64,000 nt of DNA from Phycisphaeraceae bacterium (GCA_028277745.1 JANQFR010000095.1:1-64000); one strand, 5' to 3'; shown: positions 43,020-52,206, counted from the first letter of the stretch. Numbers and translations are program-made. The notes: generated by a model from the letters alone, not told the origin.

Positions 43020-44051
43020 TCAGGCGTGGTCGAGCGGCTGTTCGAGCCGGCGCATCAAGGCGTCGTCCATCCACGGCAGCTGCTCCAGCCGCCGGCGCAT
43101 CGCCTTGGGCATCGGCTTGCCCTGCCGCTCGTGGCGGGGCCGCGACTTCCAGCGGCGGTGCATCCACAGGTATTGCTCGGGCCGGCGGCGGACCATCATC
43201 TCGATCGCCCGCGCGTACCGGGCCGTCACGTAGTACAGCGGGTCAGGCTGGTCGACCCAGTCGTCGGGGCGGATCACGTCCGCGACGCCGATCTCGTAAC
43301 GATAGACCCGCCCGGTCGCCGGGTCCGGCTCGAGGCGGTGGGCGAACCCGCAGATGATCGGCGTCTGCTGGTTGATCGCCAGCAGCCCGATCGATTTGTA
43401 CGAACTGGCCAGCCGGCCGAAAAACGGGACGAACATCCCCCGGTCGCCCGCGTTCTGGTCCGCGATGAACGCCAGCGCCCCGCCGGTGTTGAGCACCTCG
43501 AGCATCCGCTCGGTCGCGTCCCATTTGGTGATGATCCGCATCCCCTTGGCCTCGCGGATGCCCAACAGCCAGTCGTTGATCAGCGGGTTGTCGATCGGCC
43601 GGGCGATCGCGTCGACGTCGTACCCCAGCAGCGCCAGGAAGTAGCCGCACACCTCCCAATTGCCCAGGTGCCCGGTCAGCATGATCGCCGGCTCGCGGCG
43701 GTTGAGCATGACGATGCTCTGGCCGAGGTTGTGGATATCGATCCGCTCGGCCCAGGTGTCCAGCTGCATCACCCGGGGGGTGTGCAGCACCTCGAACGCG
43801 AGCTTGATGAAATGCTCAAACGACGCCCGCACGACCCGGTCGACCTGCTCGCCCGTGAACTCGGGGAACGACCGGGCGATCGCTGCGCGGGCCCGTTCGC
43901 GGTGGCGCTTGTCCACGCGGTGCATCAGCCGTCCGACGACCCCGGCGGTGCGAAGATTCGCGTCGGCGTCGAACATCAGCAGGCCCATCGCCCCCAGCCG
44001 GGCGGCGAGGTACTGGGACCAGTTGACGAACGGGCCTTGGTCGCGGGCCAT
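43020..44051 (-). CDS. LpxL/HtrB-type lipid A acyltransferase family protein
   Basis: A 343-aa protein with the acyltransferase motif H128-LGNW-E133 (HX4E), a preceding hydrophobic helix and the C-terminal WMHRRWKSRPRH block typical of Kdo-lipid A acyltransferases. It would add a secondary acyl chain to lipid A or a related lipid at the inner membrane, consistent with a Gram-negative-type outer membrane. The ATG has no Shine-Dalgarno; a -10-like TAAGAT lies 6 nt upstream. Confidence 0.88.
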   Translation of the reverse strand: MARDQGPFVNWSQYLAARLGAMGLLMFDADANLRTAGVVGRLMHRVDKRHRERARAAIARSFPEFTGEQVDRVVRASFEHFIKLAFEVLHTPRVMQLDTWAERIDIHNLGQSIVMLNRREPAIMLTGHLGNWEVCGYFLALLGYDVDAIARPIDNPLINDWLLGIREAKGMRIITKWDATERMLEVLNTGGALAFIADQNAGDRGMFVPFFGRLASSYKSIGLLAINQQTPIICGFAHRLEPDPATGRVYRYEIGVADVIRPDDWVDQPDPLYYVTARYARAIEMMVRRRPEQYLWMHRRWKSRPRHERQGKPMPKAMRRRLEQLPWMDDALMRRLEQPLDHA

Positions 44052-44070
44052 GGACGGATCTTACGACAAA

Positions 44071-44094
44071 GCCCGGGGAGAAGCGTCCCCGGGC
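44071..44094 (-). terminator. Intrinsic terminator after the coiled-coil/BRCT-like gene
   Basis: Read leftward: GCCCGGGGA-CGCTTC-TCCCCGGGC followed by TTT, a perfect 9-bp stem. It lies between the 44128-45477 gene and the lpxL-type gene, so the latter is probably transcribed from its own promoter. Confidence 0.7.
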
Positions 44095-44127
44095 TTGGGA
44101 AGGTTGAAGTTCACCCGACCCGGCGGC

Positions 44128-45477
44128 TCACCGCTGGTAGTAGCCGACCAGCGGCAGGAACCGGTTCTGGTTCAACACCGGGATCCCCAGCGCGACCGCC
44201 TCGGCCTTGAGGTTCTGGTACGTCTCGTAGTCCTGCGTCGCCTGGACGAAGGCTTGGAGGATCGTCCGGTCGGTCGTGTTCTCCGGGGGCTGCTCGGGCA
44301 ACGCCGGCTCCTGACCCAACACCAGGAAGTCCACGTCGGGGCCGAGCTGTTCGACCACGGCGCCGCCGTAACGGGTGATCATGTTTTCGATCCGCTGACG
44401 GTCGGCGAGAGTGGCCTCGCCCCGGTTGTCGATATCGAAATCGCCGTAAACGTAAAACTTGGGCTCGGCGTTGGGGTTATAGGCCAGGTTGGCGGCGACG
44501 TCGCCCGCCTTGATCGTGGCCCCGCGCTGCTTACGCACGATATTGGCGATCGAACTGGTTTCGCTGATGTCCACCACCTGGATCGTGGCGATCCCACGCA
44601 GCTCATCAAATTCGTCGAGCGAGATCAGTTCGCCGGACGGGAAGACCTCGAACGTCAGCCCGAGCATGACGCGGTCCCGGAGGCCGCGGTCGATGTAGAC
44701 CCGCTTGCCATCGTCAAAGACCGAGACGATGCGCGCGTCCGGATCGGTGTTCTGACCGATCGTGAGCTGGCTGCTGAGGCGTTCTTTCAGCTTGTTTTCG
44801 AGCTGGCGGGCTTCGCGTTGAAGCCCGGCGATCTGGTTGTCCTTCTCCGAAAGCTGCTGCTGCATGTCGGCCCGGATCGCGACGATCTGCTGAGTGAAGG
44901 CGGCTTCCATCGCGTTGATCTTGCCGAGGTAATCCGTGGCGGCGTCCCCCTGCTCGCCGACCTGGTTTTTCAACTCCGTCATCGTCTGGCGGAACGTCGT
45001 GAGCATCTGGTTGCTGGCGGCTTCGGCGGCCTGGGCGTTGGCCGTGGCGGCGTCGCGCGCCTGCTGGGCCTGGGTGACGCTCTGCTGGGCCGCCTGGAGT
45101 TCGGCCCGCAGGGTGTTGACCTCGTTCACCAGCGTGCCGGTGACGCCCAGGTTGTTGATCGACTGGTTCAGCGCATCGGCCGAAACCTGGCGGTCGCCTA
45201 CGATGACGGCCTTGAGGGTGCCGTTCTCGTCCAGCAGTTGGCCGACGACGGTCTGCCCGCGGTTCTCCAGCAGCGGCAGCACCGACGGGCCGGTGCGCTG
45301 GGCCGGGGTGGCGAACCGGGCGAGCTCGCCCTCGGCCTCCGCGGCCCGTTCATTGGCGCCGTTGACCTGCGTGAAGAAGATGATCGCCAGCAGGAGGCAG
45401 ATCAGGAAACCCGCCCCGAAAAACACCAACGACCATGCGTAGGCCGCCCCGCCTCCGCCGCTTCGAACACGTGCCAT
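44128..45477 (-). CDS. Membrane-anchored coiled-coil protein with BRCT-like C-terminal domain
   Basis: A 449-aa protein. One transmembrane helix lies near residues 14-38 (SLVFFGAGFLICLLLAIIFF). A long Ala/Gln-rich coiled coil spans about 110-235. A beta-rich middle domain follows (RIVSVFDDGKRVYIDRGLRDRVMLG). The last about 100 residues read like a BRCT domain: FYVYGDFDIDNRG, a helix, YGGAVVEQLGPDVDFLVLG, then NLKAEAVALGIPVLNQNRFL. The BRCT signature is the GG-x-V, the DxLVxG strand and the A-x-x-x-GIPVL...F end. ATG at 45477 follows GGAG by 8 nt. Function is unknown. Confidence 0.65.
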   Translation of the reverse strand: MARVRSGGGGAAYAWSLVFFGAGFLICLLLAIIFFTQVNGANERAAEAEGELARFATPAQRTGPSVLPLLENRGQTVVGQLLDENGTLKAVIVGDRQVSADALNQSINNLGVTGTLVNEVNTLRAELQAAQQSVTQAQQARDAATANAQAAEAASNQMLTTFRQTMTELKNQVGEQGDAATDYLGKINAMEAAFTQQIVAIRADMQQQLSEKDNQIAGLQREARQLENKLKERLSSQLTIGQNTDPDARIVSVFDDGKRVYIDRGLRDRVMLGLTFEVFPSGELISLDEFDELRGIATIQVVDISETSSIANIVRKQRGATIKAGDVAANLAYNPNAEPKFYVYGDFDIDNRGEATLADRQRIENMITRYGGAVVEQLGPDVDFLVLGQEPALPEQPPENTTDRTILQAFVQATQDYETYQNLKAEAVALGIPVLNQNRFLPLVGYYQR

Positions 45478-45537
45478 AGAAACCACTCCAAATGAGTACG
45501 ACTGGAACTACAAGTGTCGCCAAAACGGACACTTTCG

Positions 45538-46023
45538 TCAAGCGCCGCCGGACACGGCGGCCTCCACGACCAGCTCGACCTCGACCGCGGCGCCCAACGG
45601 CAGCGTGTTGACCCCCACGGCCGCCCGGGCGTGCCGGCCGGGCTCGCCCAGGACGTCGAACAGCAGGTCGCTCGCCCCGTTGGCCACCAGGTGCTGCTCC
45701 GTGAAGCCGGGGTCGCTGTTGACGAAAACCCCGACCCGGACAACGCGGCTAAACCGCCCCCAGTCGCCGTCCAACGCCAGGTCGACCGCCGCCAGGCCGT
45801 TGAGCGTCGCCCGACGCGCCGCCCCCTGGGCCCGCTCCAGCGGCACGGCCGACGGCGTCGGGCCGACCGCGGTCAGCTCGCCGTCCTCCAGGGGCAGTTG
45901 CCCGGACACGAAAACCAGTCCGCCCCCCACGATCGCGGGCTGATAGGCCGCCAGCGGGCGGGCGACGGCGGGCAGTTCCAGGCCCAGCTCATCGAGCCGG
46001 GCAAGCAGTTGCGGTTTGTCCAT
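45538..46023 (-). CDS. RidA/YjgF/Rid-family protein
   Basis: A 161-aa protein of the Rid fold with an N-terminal extension of about 15 residues. GGLVFVSGQLPLEDGEL, ARRATLNGLAAVD, FVNSDPGFTEQHLVANGASDLL and RAAVGVNTLPLGAAVEVELV follow the family order. The conserved substrate-binding Arg in R-A-A-V-G-V is present. Rid proteins hydrolyse reactive enamine/imine intermediates. AGGA sits just before the ATG at 46023, and the gene overlaps the end of the esterase gene by 35 bp. Confidence 0.85.
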   Translation of the reverse strand: MDKPQLLARLDELGLELPAVARPLAAYQPAIVGGGLVFVSGQLPLEDGELTAVGPTPSAVPLERAQGAARRATLNGLAAVDLALDGDWGRFSRVVRVGVFVNSDPGFTEQHLVANGASDLLFDVLGEPGRHARAAVGVNTLPLGAAVEVELVVEAAVSGGA

Positions 46024-46879
46024 CTTCCTGTGCCTTAAAAAACCCCGTGACCTCCGGCTGGCCTTCGAGGTAACCCAATGATGCCAAAAACCGGTCGGCC
46101 GCGGTGAGGGTCGCCTCAAACATTTCGCGGTCGCCGGGCCGGTGGTTGAAGAAGCCGTGGCCCTGGCCGTCGTAGCCGATGAGTTCGCAGCGGTTGCCCA
46201 GGTCGACCGCCTTCCGCGCGTACGCCTCGACCGAGACGTAGGGGATCACGGTGTCCGCGCGCCCGTGGAGGATCAAGGTGGGCGGGCAACCCGGCGCGAG
46301 CTGGTGGTGCGGCGAGAACAGGTTGGGAACGTCCCGGCCGAAACGCTGGCCCAGACGTTCTTCGTCGAGATACGCGTCGGGCTGGACCGGGCCGATGACC
46401 AGGCCGGGGTTGAAGAGGACCATGGCGTCGGGCCGGGAGCCGACGTCGGTCGGCTCGCCCGGCTCATCGAGGCCGGGCAGCACGCCGGCGGACGCCGCGA
46501 CGTGCCCGCCCGCCGACCCGCCGGCGGCGACGATCCGGGCCGGGTCGACGCCGAGGCGACCGGCGTGGCGCCGGACCCACCGCACCGCCGACTTGCCGTC
46601 GGCCACGCACTGCCGCGGGCCCGTGCCGTGACGCTTCAGCACCCGGTAGTCGGCTAGAAACGAGACCATCCCCCGCGCCGCGAGGTACCGCGCCTGCGGC
46701 GCGAATTGCCCCAGCTTCCCCTGGGACCAGCCGCCCCCGAAGAAGAAGACGATCCCCGGCCGCCGGTCCGACGGCGACACCCCCGGCGGGTCCATCCGGT
46801 GGATCGCCAGGTCCCATCCATCGACCCGTTTGTAGACCTCCGCTTCGGCGCCGGGGATGTGCGTGGGCTGGGCTTCCAT
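45989..46879 (-). CDS. Alpha/beta hydrolase, acetyl-esterase-like
   Basis: A 296-aa protein without a signal peptide. FFFGGGWSQG is the oxyanion-hole HGGG-type motif (His replaced by Phe/Gly), GGSAGGH contains the nucleophilic Ser, and HGRADTVIP and GHGFFNH supply Asp and His of the triad. It resembles planctomycete acetyl/xylan esterases and carboxylesterases. It starts 10 bp after the dsbD stop and overlaps the Rid gene by 35 bp, so the three genes are one transcription unit. Confidence 0.82.
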   Translation of the reverse strand: MEAQPTHIPGAEAEVYKRVDGWDLAIHRMDPPGVSPSDRRPGIVFFFGGGWSQGKLGQFAPQARYLAARGMVSFLADYRVLKRHGTGPRQCVADGKSAVRWVRRHAGRLGVDPARIVAAGGSAGGHVAASAGVLPGLDEPGEPTDVGSRPDAMVLFNPGLVIGPVQPDAYLDEERLGQRFGRDVPNLFSPHHQLAPGCPPTLILHGRADTVIPYVSVEAYARKAVDLGNRCELIGYDGQGHGFFNHRPGDREMFEATLTAADRFLASLGYLEGQPEVTGFFKAQEDGQTATACPAR

Positions 46880-46889
46880 CCCGCCGATG

Positions 46890-48770
46890 TTACCGCGCCG
46901 CGAAGGCCCCAGCGTCAGCCCGCGCCTCGGCGAGGGCGGCGACCACCTGCTCGGGCGTGTAGAAGTCCGCCTTGAACACCTCGGCGCCGTCGGGGGCAAA
47001 CACGACCAACAAAGGGATCGTCACTCGGTCGACCGCCTTGAGCTTCGCGTTGCCGTCGACGTTGTTGCCGGTCAGGTCGACCTTCATCGCCACCACCCGG
47101 TCGTCGCGCAGCGCCTCGATCACCGCCTGGCTGTTGAGCACCGTCGCTTCCAGCACCTTGCAGTTGAGGCACCACTCGGCGGTGAAGTCCATCATGACCA
47201 CGTTGCCGTCGGCGAGCGCCTGCTCGAAGCGCTGCGGCGTGTAGTACACCCAGTCGATCGGCGGCTTTTTCTCGATCGAGCTGACGCCCAGCCCACCGGC
47301 CGCGGCGATCAGCGCGACACCCAGCCCCGCGAAGACGGCCCGCCGCCCAACACGCGGCGTGATCCGGACCGTGCGGTACGCCAGCCATCCGCCCGCCGCC
47401 GCCAGGAACGCGGCCACGCCCCACCAGTACAGCGTGCTGGGCTTGCTCGTCCCGTCGGCCGTGAGGCTCACCACCCCGACCCCCACGAAGTACGCCGCCG
47501 CAGCCAGCATCAGCAGCCCCATCACCTGCTTGATCAACTCACTGGCCGGCCCGGTCCGCGGCATCTTGTCCACCAGCCCCGGCGACGCCGCCAGCACCAG
47601 GTAAGGCGCAGCCATCCCCGCGCCGATCGCGCCGAAGGTCGTCAGCGTGGTCCCCGCCGGCTGAAGCGCCGCCCACGCCGCGGCCGCGCCCATGAACGGC
47701 GCGGTGCACGGGGTCGACAGCACCGCCGTCATGATCCCGAACCCGAAGCTGCCCACGTGGCTGTCGTGCTTCGGGCTCACCGCATAGACCCAGTTTGGCA
47801 GCCGCACCGCAAACAGCCCGCACATCCCCACCGCCATCACCGCGATGAACACGCCCACGCCGATGGTGAAGAGCGGCTTCTGAAAGAGCTGGTTCACGGC
47901 GGTGAACCCGGTCAGGCTCGCGATCAGGACGCCGATGCCCAGCCAGAACGCCACCACCCCCGCCGACATCGACAGCCCCAGCAGGAAACACCGCCGGCGG
48001 TTGCCCGCGCTCTGGGCGAGCCCCATGATCTTGATCGGGATCACCGGCAGGACGCACGGCGTGAAGTTGAGCAGCGCCCCGCCCAACGCCGCGAGCAGCA
48101 GCAACGCGGTCAGACCCGCAAGCCCCGACGGGTCGAGCGTGAAGAAGTAAAAATCCAGCGACGCTGAGGCGCCGGCCGCGCCGCCGCCCTGAGCCATGAC
48201 GGTAAACACGCTCGGGTCGAAACCGCTGAACAGCGCCGGGTCGGCCGCGACGCCGTCATCCGCCGCCGCTTCCGTGGTGATCGTCAGCGACGCCTCGAGG
48301 GTCACGGTCTGCGGCGCCAGGCACACCCGATCGTCGCACGCCTGGTAGAAGACATCCACCTTGACGCTGCGCTGGCCCGCGGCCGCGTCGGGCGCGACGT
48401 CCACCGGCAGGTAGAAGATCGTTTGGCCCTTGAACGCCAGCAGGTCGCCGCTGGCGTAGTCGACCTGCACCGCGTGGGGCTCGGGGAACTGCACCGGGCC
48501 GAAGGTCAGACCGTCGGCGGGCTGGGGGGTCACGGTGGTGGACAGCGGGTGGAAGTCCCCGACCGGGCGGGTCTGGGCGGGGTCGGGGTTGATGTGCCAC
48601 TTCGGCTGCATGTCGACGACGATCGCCAGCACCCGCTGGCCGCCGGGCCGGGCGGCGTCATGGTTCCAGACGGCGCGGAGGGTCACCGGTTCAACGCCGC
48701 CGAAACCGAACTGGGCCCAGGCGGGGGAAGCCGCGATCACAAAACCGAGTAACAGGCAGGCGATCCGCAT
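46890..48770 (-). CDS. Protein-disulfide reductase DsbD-like (DsbD alpha, 8-TM beta, thioredoxin gamma)
   Basis: A 626-aa protein. Signal peptide: MRIACLLLGFVIAASPAWAQ. The periplasmic alpha-like domain (about 20-175) ends in FYQACDDRVC. The membrane domain has the two redox cysteines in NFTPCVLPVIPIKIMG and VLSTPCTAPFMG. The C-terminal thioredoxin domain has EWCLNCK (CxxC). It carries electrons from cytoplasmic thioredoxin to periplasmic disulfides or cytochrome c maturation. ATG at 48770 is preceded by AGGA at 8 nt; two ATGs just upstream are less likely. Confidence 0.9.
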   Translation of the reverse strand: MRIACLLLGFVIAASPAWAQFGFGGVEPVTLRAVWNHDAARPGGQRVLAIVVDMQPKWHINPDPAQTRPVGDFHPLSTTVTPQPADGLTFGPVQFPEPHAVQVDYASGDLLAFKGQTIFYLPVDVAPDAAAGQRSVKVDVFYQACDDRVCLAPQTVTLEASLTITTEAAADDGVAADPALFSGFDPSVFTVMAQGGGAAGASASLDFYFFTLDPSGLAGLTALLLLAALGGALLNFTPCVLPVIPIKIMGLAQSAGNRRRCFLLGLSMSAGVVAFWLGIGVLIASLTGFTAVNQLFQKPLFTIGVGVFIAVMAVGMCGLFAVRLPNWVYAVSPKHDSHVGSFGFGIMTAVLSTPCTAPFMGAAAAWAALQPAGTTLTTFGAIGAGMAAPYLVLAASPGLVDKMPRTGPASELIKQVMGLLMLAAAAYFVGVGVVSLTADGTSKPSTLYWWGVAAFLAAAGGWLAYRTVRITPRVGRRAVFAGLGVALIAAAGGLGVSSIEKKPPIDWVYYTPQRFEQALADGNVVMMDFTAEWCLNCKVLEATVLNSQAVIEALRDDRVVAMKVDLTGNNVDGNAKLKAVDRVTIPLLVVFAPDGAEVFKADFYTPEQVVAALAEARADAGAFAAR

Positions 48771-48874
48771 TTTCATCATCCTATCGTGCTGGCAGGGAAT
48801 CCGGCTACTCACATAACGGGCCAAGGGGGGCGAATGATTGCAGCCCCCCCCTATTTTCGCCCGATAATCCCGCC

Positions 48875-49897
48875 ATGGCCGACGTGCTTGATCAAAACGA
48901 GGTCGATGCGCTGCTCGCGGCGGTGGAGGACAGCGACGGCAAGGAGACGGAGCCCTCCGGGCCGGAGACGCGGGTCTTCTCGCACCGCAGGGCCGCCGAT
49001 GACGTCGAGGTCCGCAGCTACGACTTCAAACGGCCCGAGCGGGTCTCGAAGGACCAGATGCGGGCCCTGGAAACCCTCCACGAGGCGTTCAGCCGCAACT
49101 TCGGCGCCGCCCTGTCGGGCTTCCTCCGCACTATCATGGAGGTCAAGGTCGCCAACATCGAGCAGATGACCTTCAGCGAGTTCACCCACTCGCTGCCCAA
49201 CCCGACCTGCTTCAACCTCCTCTCGGCCGAGCCGCTGGACGGCAGCATGTGCCTGGAGATCAGCCCGCTGATCATCTACCCGGTCATCGACCGGCTGCTG
49301 GGCGGATCCAACGCCGACCTGTTCATCCCCCAACGCCCGCTGACCGCGATCGAGCTGCGGCTGGTCAAGCAGATCATCGACCGCGCGATGGCCAGCCTCC
49401 GTGAAGCCTGGGAGAGCATCATGGACCTGAGCTTCAAACACACCGAGAGCGAGTCGAACCCGGCGCTGGTGCAGATCGTCGCGCCCAACGAGGTCGTGGT
49501 CGTGATCGGCTTCGAGCTGAAGATGGGCGGGCGGGCGGGCACGATGAGCATGGCGATCCCGTACAACGTGATCGAGCCGGTGGTGGACAAGCTGTCCAAC
49601 CAGTCCTGGGCGGCCTACAAACGTCACCGCAAAGACAGGCAGTTGCGTGACCGGCTCGCCGGCCACCTCGACGCCGCCCGCCTCCAGGTCACCACCGTCC
49701 TGGCCGACACCACGATGAAGGTCTCCGACCTGATCAACCTCCAGCCGGGCGACATCATCCTGACCGAGAAGCCCGCCTCCGCCCCGCTGACCCTGACCAT
49801 CGGCGGCCGCCGCAAGTTCATCGGCCACCTCGGCCAATACCGCGGCAACCGCGCCTTCAAGGTCAAACGCCCCATCCAGCACAAAGACCGCGTGTGA
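48875..49897 (+). CDS. fliM: Flagellar motor switch protein FliM
   Basis: A 340-aa protein. The N-terminal VLDQNEVDALLAAV is the CheY-binding/FliN-proximal motif. The middle CheC-like domain (about 50-240) includes YDFKRPERVSKDQMRALETLHEAFSRNF and LLGGSNADLF. The C-terminal FliN-like SpoA domain (about 255-330) includes LADTTMKVSDLINLQPGDII. It forms the C-ring that switches rotor direction. No other flagellar gene is in the window. The ATG has no Shine-Dalgarno; GATAAT lies 6 nt upstream and TTGCAG 19 bp further, so the mRNA may be leaderless. Confidence 0.95.
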   Translation: MADVLDQNEVDALLAAVEDSDGKETEPSGPETRVFSHRRAADDVEVRSYDFKRPERVSKDQMRALETLHEAFSRNFGAALSGFLRTIMEVKVANIEQMTFSEFTHSLPNPTCFNLLSAEPLDGSMCLEISPLIIYPVIDRLLGGSNADLFIPQRPLTAIELRLVKQIIDRAMASLREAWESIMDLSFKHTESESNPALVQIVAPNEVVVVIGFELKMGGRAGTMSMAIPYNVIEPVVDKLSNQSWAAYKRHRKDRQLRDRLAGHLDAARLQVTTVLADTTMKVSDLINLQPGDIILTEKPASAPLTLTIGGRRKFIGHLGQYRGNRAFKVKRPIQHKDRV

Positions 49898-49940
49898 ACC
49901 GTTTAGCAGGTTCATCATCTGCGCCTCACCGCGCAAGAGG

Positions 49941-49994
49941 TTGGCTTAGCCGGGCCGCTACGCGGCCCTGGTCCAGGCGGGCGTAGCCCGCCGG
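49941..49994 (+). repeat. Two-hairpin dispersed intergenic repeat, copy 2
   Basis: Inverted relative to copy 1 at 27537-27590. Top strand: outer arm TTAGCC (49946-49951), stem GGGCCGC-TAC-GCGGCCC, centre TGGTCCA, stem GGCGGGC-GTA-GCCCGCC, outer arm GGCTAA. Both stems are perfect here and the outer arms are complementary, giving a cloverleaf-like element. It lies between fliM and the convergent pgi gene; the flanks (49898-50040) show nothing else. Confidence 0.88.
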
Positions 49995-50040
49995 CTAAGG
50001 GCTACGGACATTCATCCGCACCGAGAATCGATGGCTTACC

Positions 50041-51624
50041 TCAACCGAGGTAACGGTACGCCTTGCGCACACGCTTGACGTGACGCTTGTTCGCCGCGAG
50101 GTGCTCGAGGATGTGCAGCACGGTCTCGACGCGCTCGGCCTCGCCGATGGCGTCGGCGGCCTGCTCCGGGTCGAGCTCGGCGTCGGGGTTCGCCTTGAAG
50201 TGATTCGTAAGTTTGGTCTGCAACCCCAGCACGCTGGCGGCGGCCTTCTTGCCGGCCTCCACGCCCGGCTGGTGGTAGGCGTTGACGTTCACCAGCGTGC
50301 CGTAAAAACCCACGGCCCGCTCATACAGCGCGATCAACGCGCCCAGCGACCTGGCGTCGAGCTTCTCGATCGTGATCGTCATCGAGCCGCGGCCCTTCTC
50401 ATGCAGCGCCTCACGGGTGCCCTGCCAGAAGCCGCTGAGGTAGTCGCCGGCGGTGACGCCCGGCTCCACCTCGACCACGTTGCCCCGGCCGGGGCGGACG
50501 GTGTCCTGGAGCACGACGATGAACGTCGCGAAGAAGTTGTTCACGCCGTCGCGGAGCTGCTGGACGTAGGCGTGCTGGTCGGTGGAGCCCTTGTTGCCGA
50601 AGACGTTGATACCCTGGTTGACGACGTTGCCGTCGAGGTCGAGCTCCTTGCCCAGCGACTCCATGACCAGCTGCTGGAGGTAGCGCGACATAAGCAGGAG
50701 GCGGTCCTTGTAGGGGAGGATGACCATGTCCTTCTCGCCGCGGCCGTTGGTCGCCAGCCGCCACATCAGGGCCAGCCGGGCGGCGGGGTTGCGCTTGGTC
50801 TTGGGCAGGCGGGTGAGGGCGTCCATCTTGGCGGCGCCGGCGAGGAAGTTGGCGATGTCGACGCCCTGCAGCGCCATCGGCACGAGGCCGACGGTCGCCA
50901 TGACCGACGTGCGGCCGCCGACCCAGTCCCACATGGGGAACCGCTTGAGCCACTTCTGCTTGACCGCCTGCTTGTCGAGCTTGGAGCCCTCGCCCGTGAT
51001 CGCGACCGCCTGCGGGGCGAAGTCGAGGCCCCGCGCCTTGAACGCGGCCATGGCTTCGGTCATCCCGTTGCGCGGCTCGGGGGTGCCGCCGGACTTGGAG
51101 ATGACCAGCACGAGCGTGGACTTGAGCCGGTTGCCCAGCGATTCGAGGGTGCGTTGGATCCCGTCGATGTCGGTGTTGTCGATGAAATGCACCTTCATCT
51201 TGTCCCGACGGGTCCCGAGGCAGTCGGACACCAGCTCGGGCCCCAGCGCCGAGCCGCCGATGCCGATCGAGAGCACGTCGGTGAACCGGTTGGCCTTCGG
51301 GGGCGTGACCTGCTTCTTGTGGACGGCTTGAGCAAACGCGGCGACGTCTTCGACCGTCCCGCGGATCTGCTTGGCGATCTTGGCGTCGGGGGCGAGTTCG
51401 GGCGCGCGGAGCCAATAGTGACCGACCATGCGTTTCTCGTCGGGGTTGGCGATCCCGCCGGCCTCAAGCTGATCCATCGCCTGGTACGCCTTCTGGATGT
51501 CGGGCTCGACCTGGGACCAGAACCGGTCGTTGAAGGGCATCCGCGAGACGTCGAGGCTGATCCCCAGCCCGGGCGCTTTGCATAATTGCTTGGTGTATCG
51601 CTTCCACATTTTGCTCGCGTCCAA
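50041..51624 (-). CDS. pgi: Glucose-6-phosphate isomerase
   Basis: A 527-aa protein with SIS-type GPI motifs: IGIGGSALGPELV, VISKSGGTPE, DWVGGRTSVMATVGL and QGINVFGNKGSTDQHAYVQQL. It interconverts glucose-6-phosphate and fructose-6-phosphate in the cytoplasm. The frame starts at a TTG (51624) with GGAGG 6 nt upstream; the first ATG is five codons further in and lacks such spacing, so TTG is probably used. It is 30 bp downstream of a small lipoprotein gene on the same strand. Confidence 0.92.
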   Translation of the reverse strand: MDASKMWKRYTKQLCKAPGLGISLDVSRMPFNDRFWSQVEPDIQKAYQAMDQLEAGGIANPDEKRMVGHYWLRAPELAPDAKIAKQIRGTVEDVAAFAQAVHKKQVTPPKANRFTDVLSIGIGGSALGPELVSDCLGTRRDKMKVHFIDNTDIDGIQRTLESLGNRLKSTLVLVISKSGGTPEPRNGMTEAMAAFKARGLDFAPQAVAITGEGSKLDKQAVKQKWLKRFPMWDWVGGRTSVMATVGLVPMALQGVDIANFLAGAAKMDALTRLPKTKRNPAARLALMWRLATNGRGEKDMVILPYKDRLLLMSRYLQQLVMESLGKELDLDGNVVNQGINVFGNKGSTDQHAYVQQLRDGVNNFFATFIVVLQDTVRPGRGNVVEVEPGVTAGDYLSGFWQGTREALHEKGRGSMTITIEKLDARSLGALIALYERAVGFYGTLVNVNAYHQPGVEAGKKAAASVLGLQTKLTNHFKANPDAELDPEQAADAIGEAERVETVLHILEHLAANKRHVKRVRKAYRYLG

Positions 51625-51654
51625 GGCGGGCCTCCCTCGGGGAATGGGGTCGGA

Positions 51655-52158
51655 TCAGTCAGGTCGGATCTGCGACAGCGCGATCTCTTTGATGTCTTTT
51701 TCGATCGGCGGCTGAACCACCAGCCGGTGGCGGATCTGCGTGTCCGGGTCGTACAGCTCGGCCAGGACGACGGGGAACCCCTCCTCCGGCCGGAGGAAGC
51801 CGCCGCGGGGGAACGACTCCTCGTAGCGGTTCACGAACCGGGCGAGCTCGAACCGGTTCCCGGCGCCGATCGCGATCTCACGCACCTCGGCGACGTATTG
51901 CTGATTCAGCCAGAGCTGCATGTCGCGGTACCGCTGGGGCGTGCGGTTGGCGATGCGGATGAGCTTGCCGTCACGCGAGACCAGCACGTCGAGGTCCGGC
52001 CCGTAGCGCGCGTCGGCGGGGTACTCCTGCCGCGCCAGGCGCTCACGGGTCTCGTCGTTGGGGCCGCCGAGGCTCAGCAGGTTGCAGCCGGGGAAGATCA
52101 GCAACGCCCAGATCAGGCCTGACACGGCAAGTAATCGGGTCATGGTAAGCCGTATCAT
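51655..52158 (-). CDS. Small putative lipoprotein (DUF1425/YcfL-like)
   Basis: A 167-aa protein with a signal peptide ending in a lipobox-like LIFPGC (Cys25). The remainder (LDVLVSRDGKLIRIANRTPQRYRDMQLWLNQQYV) suggests a short beta-sandwich. I recognise no catalytic motif; the DUF1425/YcfL-like suggestion is weak. ATG at 52158 has GGAG 6 nt upstream; an ATG at 52143 is possible. It precedes pgi by 30 bp and is divergent from the dihydrouridine synthase gene. Confidence 0.65.
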   Translation of the reverse strand: MIRLTMTRLLAVSGLIWALLIFPGCNLLSLGGPNDETRERLARQEYPADARYGPDLDVLVSRDGKLIRIANRTPQRYRDMQLWLNQQYVAEVREIAIGAGNRFELARFVNRYEESFPRGGFLRPEEGFPVVLAELYDPDTQIRHRLVVQPPIEKDIKEIALSQIRPD

Positions 52159-52206
52159 GCGGGCTCCGGGCCGATTGGGCAAACCGGCGAGGGTAGAATA
52201 GCGCCG

